From CAIVSN01 sp036171455 (GTDB lineage Bacteria > Patescibacteriota > Gracilibacteria > BD1-5 > UBA2023): a DNA stretch of 7,173 nt. Within the stretch, counting starts at the first letter, position 1. Each line of letters begins with the position of its first letter. Positions 1-6,878 of this stretch are shown in pieces. The notes beneath the pieces are model-generated. The model was not told where the DNA came from and made no database searches. It saw only the letters and a list, made by a program, of their open reading frames with translations. Location of the stretch: positions 1 through 7,173 of the forward strand of contig JAVHRB010000084.1 of the NCBI GenBank assembly GCA_036171455.1, read 5' to 3'. Position numbers and translations under genes: made by a program.

Positions 1-21
1 GGATTGTAGGATCTAGGTCAT

Positions 22-66
22 ACCCCGTCAGCTTGCTGCGGGGTGATTGATTTTTAAAAAATCAAT
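22..66. terminator. GC-rich hairpin plus AT palindrome beyond the 86-814 gene
   Basis: Positions 22-27 (ACCCCG) pair with 39-44 (CGGGGT), and CAG 29-31 pairs with CTG 36-38, giving a 9-bp stem with a bulged T at 28 and a CTTG loop. An AT-only palindrome follows: ATTGATTTTT at 46-55 against its complement at 57-66. Together they lie 20-64 bases beyond the TAG of the minus-strand gene, where a terminator is expected. On the plus strand the GC hairpin is followed after six bases by a short T run (51-55), so it could also end a plus-strand transcript entering from outside the window. Neither direction has a textbook hairpin directly joined to a long U tract, so the assignment is an inference. Confidence 0.5.
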
Positions 67-85
67 TTTATTTACTCCAGTCGAA

Positions 86-814
86 CTAGTCTCCTCGATT
101 TACGGTTTCCACGATTTTTAGAAGTATGGGATCTTCCATATTTCCTTGGATTTTTATCGTGCCATTCCCAAGTTTGAGGTAGGTCATATTTGTACTGGGG
201 TCTTGATAAAAGCTATTTTCTTCATTTCCGAGCTCTGGTAAGAGCTTATGAGGAAAATACCAAAGTTTTACGGGAGCTTCGTCAAAACTCGTTACTCCAG
301 TCCCACTCGCAAATCCCATAGTGTGTGCTGCGCCGTCTCTACCTCCGTATCCTGCATAGTAGGAACCTCGAGGAAGGCTCAAACCATAATCCAAATAGCT
401 GTTATAGTAGGTAATACCTCATGATTGCGTAGTTCCGGATCCAGTAGGAATTCCTGGAGTCTCTGCAACAGGAGTTGTTTCTATGATAGTGGAAGGAGGA
501 ACATTACTGATAGATCCCGTATCTTCCAGAGGGTTCATCTCACTGCCAGTGAGAGTTGTTTCGGTTACCGATGGAGTCAGTATACTCTTCACAGGTTCTG
601 GCTTTAGCGTTACTGGAACTGGTATGGGTTTCGGAGATGTAGGAACGATAGTTGGAGTGGTACTGGTTTTCCCGGTACTCGTCACCGTCCGGTCCAGTGG
701 GGGCTTCGGTGTGCTTTCCATTTTCCAAACGTATAAAAATGCAATGAACACTATCACGACTGCTATAGTGTTTCATTTCTTTAACCAAGAAACTTCTTTG
801 TTTTTTTGAGACAT
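86..814 (-). CDS. Single-pass membrane-anchored protein with Pro/Thr/Ser-rich stalk
   Basis: The protein has 242 residues when TGA is read as Gly; the two in-frame TGA codons are G14 and G132, and the stop is TAG. The ATG at 814 gives a short basic N-terminus (MSQKNKEVSWLKKG), then one hydrophobic helix at about residues 15-30. Residues 32-131 form a low-complexity stalk rich in Pro, Thr, Ser and Val, as seen in surface-exposed or cell-wall-spanning linkers. Residues 132-242 look like a small folded domain rich in Gly, Tyr and aromatics (GSYYAGYGGRDGAAHTMGF around 148-166), which I cannot assign to a family. Expected topology is cytosol-in with the stalk and C-terminal domain outside. If TGA were stop, the gene would split into unrelated-looking 112- and 102-residue pieces and lose its start. 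No Shine-Dalgarno is visible, and a strong terminator hairpin ends only about 15 bases before the start. Function is unknown. Confidence 0.85.
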
Positions 815-820
815 GGTACG

Positions 821-860
821 AAAAAAAAATAATAGTGAGGATTTGAATCCTCACTATTAT
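821..860 (-). terminator. Strong rho-independent terminator (minus strand)
   Basis: Positions 829-843 (ATAATAGTGAGGATT) are perfectly complementary to 846-860, giving a 15-bp stem with a 2-4 base loop. Read on the minus strand, the hairpin is followed at once by nine T residues (821-829 are A on the plus strand). This is a textbook intrinsic terminator for minus-strand transcription arriving from the 1228-2658 gene and the tandem repeat array. It sits only 6 bases ahead of the ATG of the next minus-strand gene (814). Confidence 0.9.
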
Positions 861-905
861 AACCCCAATTCCAAAATCTCTAAATTAATATGGAGTCTCG
901 GCAAA

Positions 906-1195
906 ATGCGAACTTCTCGCCATTTTCTGTGTTCCTCGTTCAACGTACCTACGTACGTCTCACTACGGTACTCAAAATTGACTTCGAATTTCATCATTTT
1001 TCCGAAACTCCAGCAAATGCGAACTTCTCGCCATTTTCTGCGTTCCTCGTTCAACGTACCTACGTACGTCTCACTACGGTACTCAAAATTGACTTCGAAT
1101 TTCATCATTTTTCCGAAACTCCAGCAAATGCGAACTTCTCGCCATTTTCTGCGTTCCTCGTTCAACGTACCTACGTACGTCTCACTACGGTACTC
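906..1195. repeat. 111-bp tandem repeat array, about 2.6 copies
   Basis: Three near-identical units have anchor points (GCGAACTTC) at 908, 1019 and 1130, an exact 111-bp period. The third copy breaks off at 1195, after about 70 bases. The only difference I see within the shared part is T at 930 in copy 1 versus C in the others. Each unit carries the palindrome ACGTACGT (951-958, 1062-1069, 1173-1180) inside a small potential hairpin. Because 111 is a multiple of three, frames lacking a stop in one unit stay open through the array on both strands; I regard these ORFs as by-products. The array fills the otherwise gene-free stretch 861-1227, between the stop of the secreted-protein gene and the strong terminator, so it would be transcribed as that gene's 3' untranslated region. 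Confidence 0.9.
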
Positions 1196-1227
1196 GAAAA
1201 GGTTTCAAAAGAATCGAAAGCAATTTT

Positions 1228-2658
1228 TTAGAACCCATCGATAGATTCAAAATCTGTAGGAGCTACGATTTCCATAATCCCTTGTTCAAATTTTGCTGCG
1301 CCTTCTCCACCTATTTTAATGCTTCCGAGCATTCCAATATCCGTCCCGAAGTCGAATTTGAAAGAACGAGAATCTGGTTTTGCCTGAATCATGAGGTTTC
1401 CGTATTCTTTGGAATTTCCAATAAACTTGAGATCCATGTTTCCGGTCCAGATATCGAGAGGTCCTCGTACTTCGAATCTTTCTACTTTACTTTCTTCGTT
1501 AAAATACGATTTTGTTTGACTTACCGCTTTTGCTGATAATTGGTTATTTTGCCATGATACATCGTACCAACTCGAAGAATATGAGTTAATATCAGCTACT
1601 TTGAGAGTGAGAAAATCCTTTTTCATGAGCATTTGGAAATCGCTTCTGGTTTTAAGACGTCGATTAGATTCCGTACTTTTCGCTTCCAGAGTGTAGGCTC
1701 CATTTTCGCTCGTGAGCATGGTATAGTTTTTCTTGTTCTTTTTGCTTACAACTCGGAGAACTCCACCAGTTGGATTTTTTTGGTAAGTTACCTCAATCGC
1801 GTCTTTGGATTTCGGATTATTCCAGTTGTTTAAACTATCGTTTTTCTTTTTTCCAATAGCCAGATTGATAGCCTGAAGTGTGGATTTTTTTGGTTGCATC
1901 AGGTAGGTATTCCCGTGACTTTTTGTTACCGCAAGTAATGATTTTGTTTCGAGAACCTGAAATATAGCTTCTGCTTGTTTGATGGCTTGATTTGGATTCT
2001 CTATGCCACTTGTTGCCATGGAGACTTTGTAGGTTTTTCCAACATATCGATCGATCTCACGTAATCCATCGTCGAATTCTTGTACTTCTGTATCGGTTCC
2101 CGTTCGGTCTTTTTTGAATTCTGCAAGCGTGAAGTACAGGTCTTTTCCAATAATTTTTACATTGCCATCGAACTGGATATTCGCTGATAGATTCATATCC
2201 AACTTTTTGTAAACATTATACCCGTCACTATCTTTTGTGGGCTCTGAATTATAATCCGTTCGTTTCCCGGTCATATTGAGCTTGATAGTACCTTTAGCTC
2301 CAAATTCCTGTTTCCCTTGGAGGTAGCTGAGAATCTTGACGTATTTTTCAACATTCACTTCCACGTTGATTTTGGTATCTCCTTCGTTGATGTCAAAATT
2401 CCATTTTGTGTTTCCGCTTTCTTTGGCATCTTTTTGAACGTAGGTGTTAATGAGTTCCCGTAGGACTTTTACTCCGTCTTTTTGCATCTGGATAATATCA
2501 GCTTCAACCGCGAGATTAGCAGTTTTATTTTTGGATGGGAGAGTGACTGTAAGAGATGTTACTGCTACTGATTTGGTATTGACAGTTGCTGCAAAAGCTC
2601 ATGGTATGCTCGCGAATCCGAGTGTGATAATAGTGAAACAGCTGAGGATCTTTTTCAT
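1228..2658 (-). CDS. Secreted beta-rich protein of unknown function
   Basis: The protein has 476 residues, stop TAA. The usual code would start it at 2487. Reading the TGA at 2599-2601 as Gly (residue 20) extends it to the ATG at 2658 and adds a textbook signal peptide: Lys-Lys, a hydrophobic core, then PGAFA with likely cleavage after Ala23. Cys7 lies inside the signal core, so this does not look like a lipoprotein. The mature part is Lys/Asp/Asn-rich with alternating hydrophobic and polar stretches, suggesting an all-beta secreted protein. I see no transmembrane segment after the signal and no catalytic motif. The gene lies 100 bases downstream of the S41 protease gene with its own promoter in the gap, and is followed by the 111-bp repeats and the strong terminator. 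It could be a protease partner or substrate, but that is only a guess from adjacency. I do not recognise the family. Confidence 0.85.
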
Positions 2659-2682
2659 AAGAAATGGTTAATGATTTGTTGA

Positions 2683-2711
2683 AGTATAAATGATTCGACT
2701 TCCAAGGTCAA
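2683..2711 (-). promoter_or_regulatory. Sigma-70-like promoter for the 1228-2658 gene
   Basis: On the minus strand, TTGACC (2711-2706) is followed by exactly 17 bases and TATACT (2688-2683). This is close to the bacterial TTGACA-N17-TATAAT consensus. The predicted start of transcription near 2676 leaves a leader of roughly 18 bases before the ATG at 2658. It implies that the secreted-protein gene can be transcribed independently of the protease gene upstream. Confidence 0.7.
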
Positions 2712-2751
2712 ACGGAAGTTTGAGAAATTCATTGAAGGATTTCTGCTTCCG
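2698..2751 (-). terminator. Weak or alternative hairpins after the S41 gene
   Basis: Just past the protease stop, CTTCCG (2746-2751) can pair with CGGAAG (2713-2718), with an inner GAAAT (2724-2728)/ATTTC (2739-2743) helix. This could be a modest terminator, though only three T residues follow it on the minus strand. A competing hairpin pairs ACTTCC (2698-2703) with GGAAGT (2714-2719). The two share bases and cannot form together, and the second spans the -35 region of the downstream promoter. A terminator or attenuator role is speculative. Confidence 0.3.
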
Positions 2752-2758
2752 ACAACGA

Positions 2759-4330
2759 TTAATATTTTAGAGACTTTGCGTATTCCAACTGATTATCAAT
2801 ACCTTTCCGATATTTCTCCTGATCGAGTACTACTTCATAATCTGGTTGGATTCCTACTTTATTGATAGAACGGTCATTTTTTCCACTGTACCATTTGGCA
2901 ATCGTAAATTTGAGACTCGAGCCATCGGAATAGTTATAGAATTGTTGTGCCGTTCCTTTTCCATAACTAGTTTCTCCGACGACTTTGGTTTGTTTTGGGA
3001 GATAGTCTTGGATAGAAGTGACGAGTATTTCGCTTGCGGATGCCGTTCCTTTGTTAATAAGAATAACGATTTCTTTGTCTTTGAAGTTGTTGTCGAGTCC
3101 GCTCGAACGTGCTGTTTCGATGTTTTCCAGGGTTTTCATCGAGAATTTATTTTGGTTTGCCGGTACAAAGTAGTCGAGAATATCTGATACTTCCTGAACA
3201 CTTCCTCCACCGTCATTGCGGAGGTCAATAATCACTCGTTTCGTTTTATCCGAATTCATCTGTTCTACAGCCTTGCGGAATCATCCTATAGTTCCATTTC
3301 CGAAACTATTGATTTGAATGATAGAAATATTGGAATCGACTTTGGTATAATTCACCATTTCCGTTTTGATTTTCGCGCGGGTAATATTGAACTTGAGTAT
3401 TACCCCTTTTCTTTGAATTTGGAGATTCACGGTTGTTCCGGCCGGTCATTTGATTTTGGGAATTACCTGTTGGACGGAGCTCGTTTTTACGATTTCATAG
3501 TCGTCAACTTTGAGAATCCTGTCGCCACCAAGCAATCCGGTTTTTTCCGCTGGACTTCCTTGTAATACTGCGGTAATCATCAATTCTCCTGGGAGAGTCA
3601 TATCGAGCATGGCACCGATTCCTTCAAATTCCCCATTGATTTCGCCTTCAAATTCTTGAGAAGCGGCTGGGGGAAAAAATACAGTGAATTGATCTCCCGT
3701 CGCTTGGGCCATGCCTTCGATAGCTCCGTACATGAGGTCTTTTTGGTTGAATTTGGCACTTTCGATGTGTTCGGTCATCAGTTTCTGGTAGGCATCAGCC
3801 AACAAATAATATCATTCGGCTCCCTGAATCGTTCCGTCGGTGGATTTTATGGTGAGGTAGTTATTCGCATAGAAGGTGAGATCACCATAGTTCAAGGTCT
3901 TTTCCATGGCTTTGAGTTCTGATCCGTTAACCAGGATGACCCCATTTTTCTTTTCTCCGTAGAACAGGTTGGTATATTTGACCAATTTCTTATGTGTTGC
4001 AGCGCCACTGAATTTGAGAGGAATTTGGGATGGCTTTAATATATCAAGATATACCGCCTTTTGATAGGCTTTGTAGGTTCGAGAAATTTCAGATTCTCCA
4101 GTGTTTTGGAGCTTAATGTACTTGTAGCTGGCTGGAATTTCTCCGTATTCTCCAATGATGTCTACCATTGTGATAAAGAGTTCCCGATCGCTCGGAATTT
4201 GTTTTTGGTTTTTTTTCGAGAGTTCGGCCACGATATTACTTTTTGCTTTCGTTGGTTTTGCAAAAGTTGGGGAAATGGTACTCATGCCAATCAAAAAAAC
4301 GGCGAGCATCAGGGAGAGAAATCGAAACAT
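2759..4330 (-). CDS. Secreted S41 family C-terminal-processing protease with PDZ domain
   Basis: The protein has 523 residues, stop TAA. Three in-frame TGA codons (G173, G295, G350) join what would otherwise be three fragments. A signal peptide covers about residues 1-24 (cleavage near PTFA/KP). Residues 30-170 are a helical N-terminal region whose YKAYQKAVYLDIL pattern faintly resembles S-layer-homology repeats. The family motif FEGIGA is near 235-240. The PDZ domain, about 232-309, contains GSPAEKTGL, GDRIL and IKGPAGT; the first Gly of IKGPAGT is a TGA codon. The S41 core follows: IDLRNDGGG, then GTASASE with the expected nucleophile Ser431, Asp442 in QDY, and the general base Lys458 in YGKG. 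The Ser and Lys match the Ser-Lys dyad of Tsp/CtpA. Such enzymes cleave exported proteins from a C-terminal tail, with PDZ gating. It lies 18 bases after a small membrane-protein gene, probably in the same operon. No Shine-Dalgarno is visible. Confidence 0.95.
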
Positions 4331-4348
4331 GGATAAGAGTAAAAGAAA

Positions 4349-4624
4349 TTATTGGCTATTCGCCGATTGAACATTTTTTGGGGAAAAATTTTGAGTGGTT
4401 GATTTTGGGATTGTCCCAATCTCGAGTTTACCGAAAAATTTGACCACGCCGAGACCAATCATGAGGCAGGCAATAAGGCAGAGTGCACTCATAGTGCCTC
4501 ATCTGCCGAGATAGTGTTCTGCCCATCACCAGCCCCCCGTCCACTCATGAATAACTTTCCGGTACTTGAGAATTGCGATTCCGCCCCCCATGAGGAGGAA
4601 TCAATAAAATATATTTGCTAACAT
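4349..4624 (-). CDS. Small two-helix membrane protein
   Basis: This 91-residue gene is visible only under code 25, because three in-frame TGA codons (G8, G33, G42) interrupt it otherwise; the stop is TAA. The product has two hydrophobic helices, about residues 2-20 (LANIFYGFLLMGGGIAILK) and 45-63. Between them is a conserved-looking loop, EWTGGWGWAEHYLGRGGT, followed by a polar Asn/Ser/Gln-rich tail. From memory, this hairpin layout with a W-A-E-x-x-L-G-x-G-G loop is common among small proteins of candidate-phyla bacteria; their function is not established. Both ends of the loop depend on Gly at TGA. The gene probably leads the operon with the S41 protease, 18 bases downstream. The start is uncertain: ATG 4624 preserves the whole first helix, whereas ATG 4591 would remove half of it. 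Confidence 0.8.
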
Positions 4625-4625
4625 A

Positions 4626-4653
4626 ATTATATGATACTTGTTTTTTTGCTCAA
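4626..4653 (-). promoter_or_regulatory. Possible minus-strand promoter of the protease operon
   Basis: TTGAGC (4653-4648) is followed by 16 bases and a perfect TATAAT (4631-4626) on the minus strand. The -10 box ends one base before the proposed ATG at 4624, so its transcript would start near 4619, inside the coding region. Either the start codon lies further in, another promoter is used, or the TATAAT is a chance AT-rich match. Confidence 0.35.
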
Positions 4654-4674
4654 AAAAAGAAAAAATGTTACAAT
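4646..4674 (+). promoter_or_regulatory. Promoter of the 4696-5301 gene
   Basis: TTGCTC (4646-4651), a 17-base A-rich spacer and TACAAT (4669-4674) form a good sigma-70-like promoter. Transcription would start near 4681, about 15 bases ahead of the ATG. The -10 box lies in a 10-base string, TACAATACCT, that recurs exactly at 5459-5468 in front of the pilin gene. The -35 overlaps the candidate -35 of the opposite strand (TTGCTCAA is almost self-complementary). Confidence 0.6.
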
Positions 4675-4695
4675 ACCTGAAATAAGCATTTTTTT

Positions 4696-5301
4696 ATGGA
4701 CAGAACGTATCATTCACTCTCGTCGGAGCGTTACGACCGCAGCTCTGTCGATACTGACAAAGACTGGGAACAACGAATTTTTATCACGGAACTTCTCCAT
4801 GATAAAAATTCAAAAATTCCTTTGGAACACGTACTAGCTTTTGAGCGTTTTCTTGTGCTGCCAGAAATCGATGAAAAAATCGAGATAGGAGCAGAACATC
4901 ATAGGTTCCCTGGTTCCCACGCTGCCTACCAAGATAGTATATATCAGGTGGCCAAAGAAAATTTCCCAATCCCAGGAGCTAATATTGAAGCACTCATTGA
5001 AATTCACAGTTTTATTTATAACTTTTCCAAAAGTTCCGAATTTAAACAGCGCGTGCAAGAGATTATCGCTATGAAAGAATTGGAACGTACCCCGACGGAA
5101 GTTCCGAATATCCTTCTCGATGAGATTCTCGAAGAAATCGAAGAAATTCATCTCAAAGAAATGTCTGATGAAGACATGACTCAATATAGTATGAAGAACC
5201 GGCACGACCGTTTGGCGATTTGGGAAAATCGCCTGTTTCCGAACGATCCTCTGTATTGACGACTAAAGTTGGCTAAGAGTAAAAATGATGAAACAGTGTA
5301 A
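4696..5301 (+). CDS. Acidic cytosolic protein of unknown function
   Basis: The protein has 201 residues. The TGA at 5257-5259 is read as Gly188, adding a 13-residue basic tail (RLKLAKSKNDETV) before TAA at 5299. ATG 4696 is the first in-frame start after a TAA just upstream. There is no signal peptide or transmembrane helix, so it is expected in the cytosol. It is mostly helical and acidic, with a Glu-rich amphipathic stretch at about 141-156 (LDEILEEIEEIHLKEM) that could be a coiled coil. A His-rich patch, EHHRFPGSHAAYQD, spans 67-80; this could bind metal or sit in a pocket, but I cannot match it to a known site. It is divergently transcribed from the protease operon, 71 bases apart, and followed after 193 bases by the pilin gene. 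I do not recognise the family. Confidence 0.8.
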
Positions 5302-5436
5302 TTGTGGATTTTTTCTAATTCGCTTTTCTCAAACATGACATTTCTACTTTTTCTCTATACAACATTTTAACTTTTTACTCTACAGGCTCAGTATGTTTTT
5401 AAAAAACTCCTGAATTTAACTAGTTTCATAAAAAAC

Positions 5437-5464
5437 TTGCCTACCACCCAACATATACTACAAT
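5437..5464 (+). promoter_or_regulatory. Promoter of the first pilin gene
   Basis: TTGCCT (5437-5442), 16 bases and TACAAT (5459-5464) resemble a sigma-70 promoter. The expected transcription start near 5471 gives a leader of about 24 bases to the ATG at 5495. The string TACAATACCT is shared exactly with the promoter at 4669-4678. The rest of the 5302-5494 gap is AT-rich; I see no convincing terminator or gene in it. Confidence 0.6.
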
Positions 5465-5494
5465 ACCTCAAATTCTCATTCCTATCATTCTTCT

Positions 5495-6679
5495 ATGATT
5501 CCACAGAAAACAAAGAGATCATTGCTTCCATTTGGTTTCACCCTAGTAGAGCTCATCGTTGTTATCACGATACTTGCGATTCTCGGTACTATTGGATTCA
5601 TATCTATACAGGGATATTCCTCTTCTGCCAGGGATTCTGCTCGTATCTCCAATCTCGTTAATCTCCATAAGGGACTGACTCTATTTCAAACCGTAGGTGG
5701 AAGTTACCCTATGCCAGAATCTCCTATTACAATCACTGCCTCAGGAGCTCCCATAGGATACCAAGGATTCGCCAAAGACCAGGTAGCAGGAATAGTGAAG
5801 CTCTCTGCCGGAGCTACCAAAGATCCCCTCGATCCAACGATATATACTACCTACTCTGTTAATAAGAATCAAACTAAGATGCAACTCATGGTATTCCAGG
5901 AAGATGGAAGTACAGTAACCGCATCGCTTGAGAAGGATTTTGGAATATTGAAAACCTATGCCGGAAGCAATGAGAACTATGTTTACCGTACTCCCATGAC
6001 TAAATGAGATACTCTTGGAATTCTTCTTGGTTTCACAGGATCTTCTCTCAATCAACCAGTACAGGAAGCCTGAATTTGAGTAGATGTTGTGTTGACGAAT
6101 ACAGGATATACAGCAGTTTTTTGAAATAGGGACAAGAAAATCAACTGAACAGGTTCTATTCTTCAAGTTATGAATGATAGTATGAACAATCGAAGTATAA
6201 ACCTTATTGACGATGGTTGCTGTACATTTGAGAATGATACAACAAATGGATTTGATCTCTATGCTTGATGAATAAGCGATGTGTTATTTAATGTGGTTAA
6301 TAGTCATAATACGCTTACTCTCAATAACAAGAAAGTTCTCTATGTTAAGACTTCGACAACTATAAATTGAGGTGGTACCTATGGCGGCGTATATAGAGTT
6401 CTTAATTCAAGTAGAATCATTCATGGTATTGATTATTCTATAATATATTCAGCCAAATCATTATCTTGATCGTATCAAATACATTTTTCCTTACAAAATG
6501 GGGGAGGAGACGAAAATTGCCTTTCAAATACACCAACAATAAACAATAAATGGAAATCATTTGCTTTTTCGTGCAAACTTGACTTCTTCAAAGGACAGCT
6601 GTATATTTACACAGACTCTCCATCTAAGGAGTTCTTTCTCGATGATATAAAAATACTCCCAACCGTTTTAGTGCAATAG
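5495..6679 (+). CDS. Type IV prepilin-like protein with C-terminal lectin-like region
   Basis: The protein has 394 residues, stop TAG. Nine in-frame TGA codons (Gly 171, 193, 195, 210, 218, 258, 259, 292, 325) all lie in the C-terminal part; with TGA as stop only 170 residues remain. A 14-residue basic leader ends in Gly14, followed by FTLVELIVVITILAILG: prepilin-peptidase cleavage G/F, Glu at +5 and the hydrophobic assembly helix. Residues 40-170 are a pseudopilin-like globular part including YPMPE and KDPLDP. Residues 171-220 (GDTLGILLGF and on) form a linker segment. About 235-390 is a beta-rich region ending in FFLDDIKIL, the usual last strand of CBM4/9-type carbohydrate-binding jelly-rolls. 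It is probably exported through a type IV pilus or related secretion machine, none of whose other parts are in the window. The second gene downstream repeats its N-terminal module. The carbohydrate-binding assignment is an inference from pattern only. Confidence 0.9.
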
Positions 6680-6878
6680 CCACATTTAGAAGTCTCTGCC
6701 CTTTACTAGTCGACGAAGTAAAAATTTCTCATGCACTCCATTATTTTCTGAATATCTCCTCCTATGCAAACAAGAAATACATTCTGAATACCTACAAATG
6801 CTCTCAGCCAATTCAAAATTCAAAATTCAAAATTCAAAATTCAAAATCTGATCAGTTCCTGAGGTGGGCTTTTTCCAA
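6680..6878 (+). other. Gap between the two pilin genes
   Basis: This 199-base stretch holds a weak hairpin, TTTACT (6702-6707) with AGTAAA (6717-6722), followed by only a short T run and so a poor terminator. The heptamer repeat at 6811-6845 is also here. Under code 25 the frame of the second pilin is open from 6690 onward, with an in-frame ATG at 6798 that would place the heptamers inside the coding region. I prefer the ATG at 6879 and treat this stretch as non-coding, but the sequence does not settle it. Confidence 0.5.
6811..6845. repeat. Heptamer tandem repeat ATTCAAA x5
   Basis: Five perfect head-to-tail copies of the 7-base unit ATTCAAA occupy 35 bases, ending 33 bases before the preferred start of the second pilin gene. 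Seven is not a multiple of three, so copy-number change would shift any reading frame crossing it; otherwise it would change promoter-to-gene spacing. Such short repeats are prone to slippage during replication. Confidence 0.9.

Noticed and set aside
483..809. Plus-strand ORF opposite the anchored protein gene.
   Set aside because: It mirrors the low-complexity Pro/Thr stalk. The minus reading gives a coherent membrane anchor, stalk and domain.
906..1195. CRISPR array.
   Set aside because: The whole 111-bp unit is repeated with no variable spacers, and no cas genes are present.
813..1244. Repeat-spanning ORFs on both strands (for example 813-1244 plus and 857-1165 minus) with 37-residue protein repeats.
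   Set aside because: The 111-bp period is divisible by three, so several frames stay open at once on both strands. No start context or known fold supports any one of them, and the minus ORF ends inside the terminator hairpin.
2759..4330. Three adjacent minus-strand fragments could be read as a protease pseudogene broken by nonsense mutations.
   Set aside because: The breaks are all TGA, the frame never changes, catalytic Ser/Asp/Lys are intact, and the same pattern occurs in all seven genes. Recoding explains it better than decay.
4593..4598. A perfect AGGAGG on the plus strand.
   Set aside because: No suitable plus-strand start follows. It is the complement of codons in the small membrane-protein gene.
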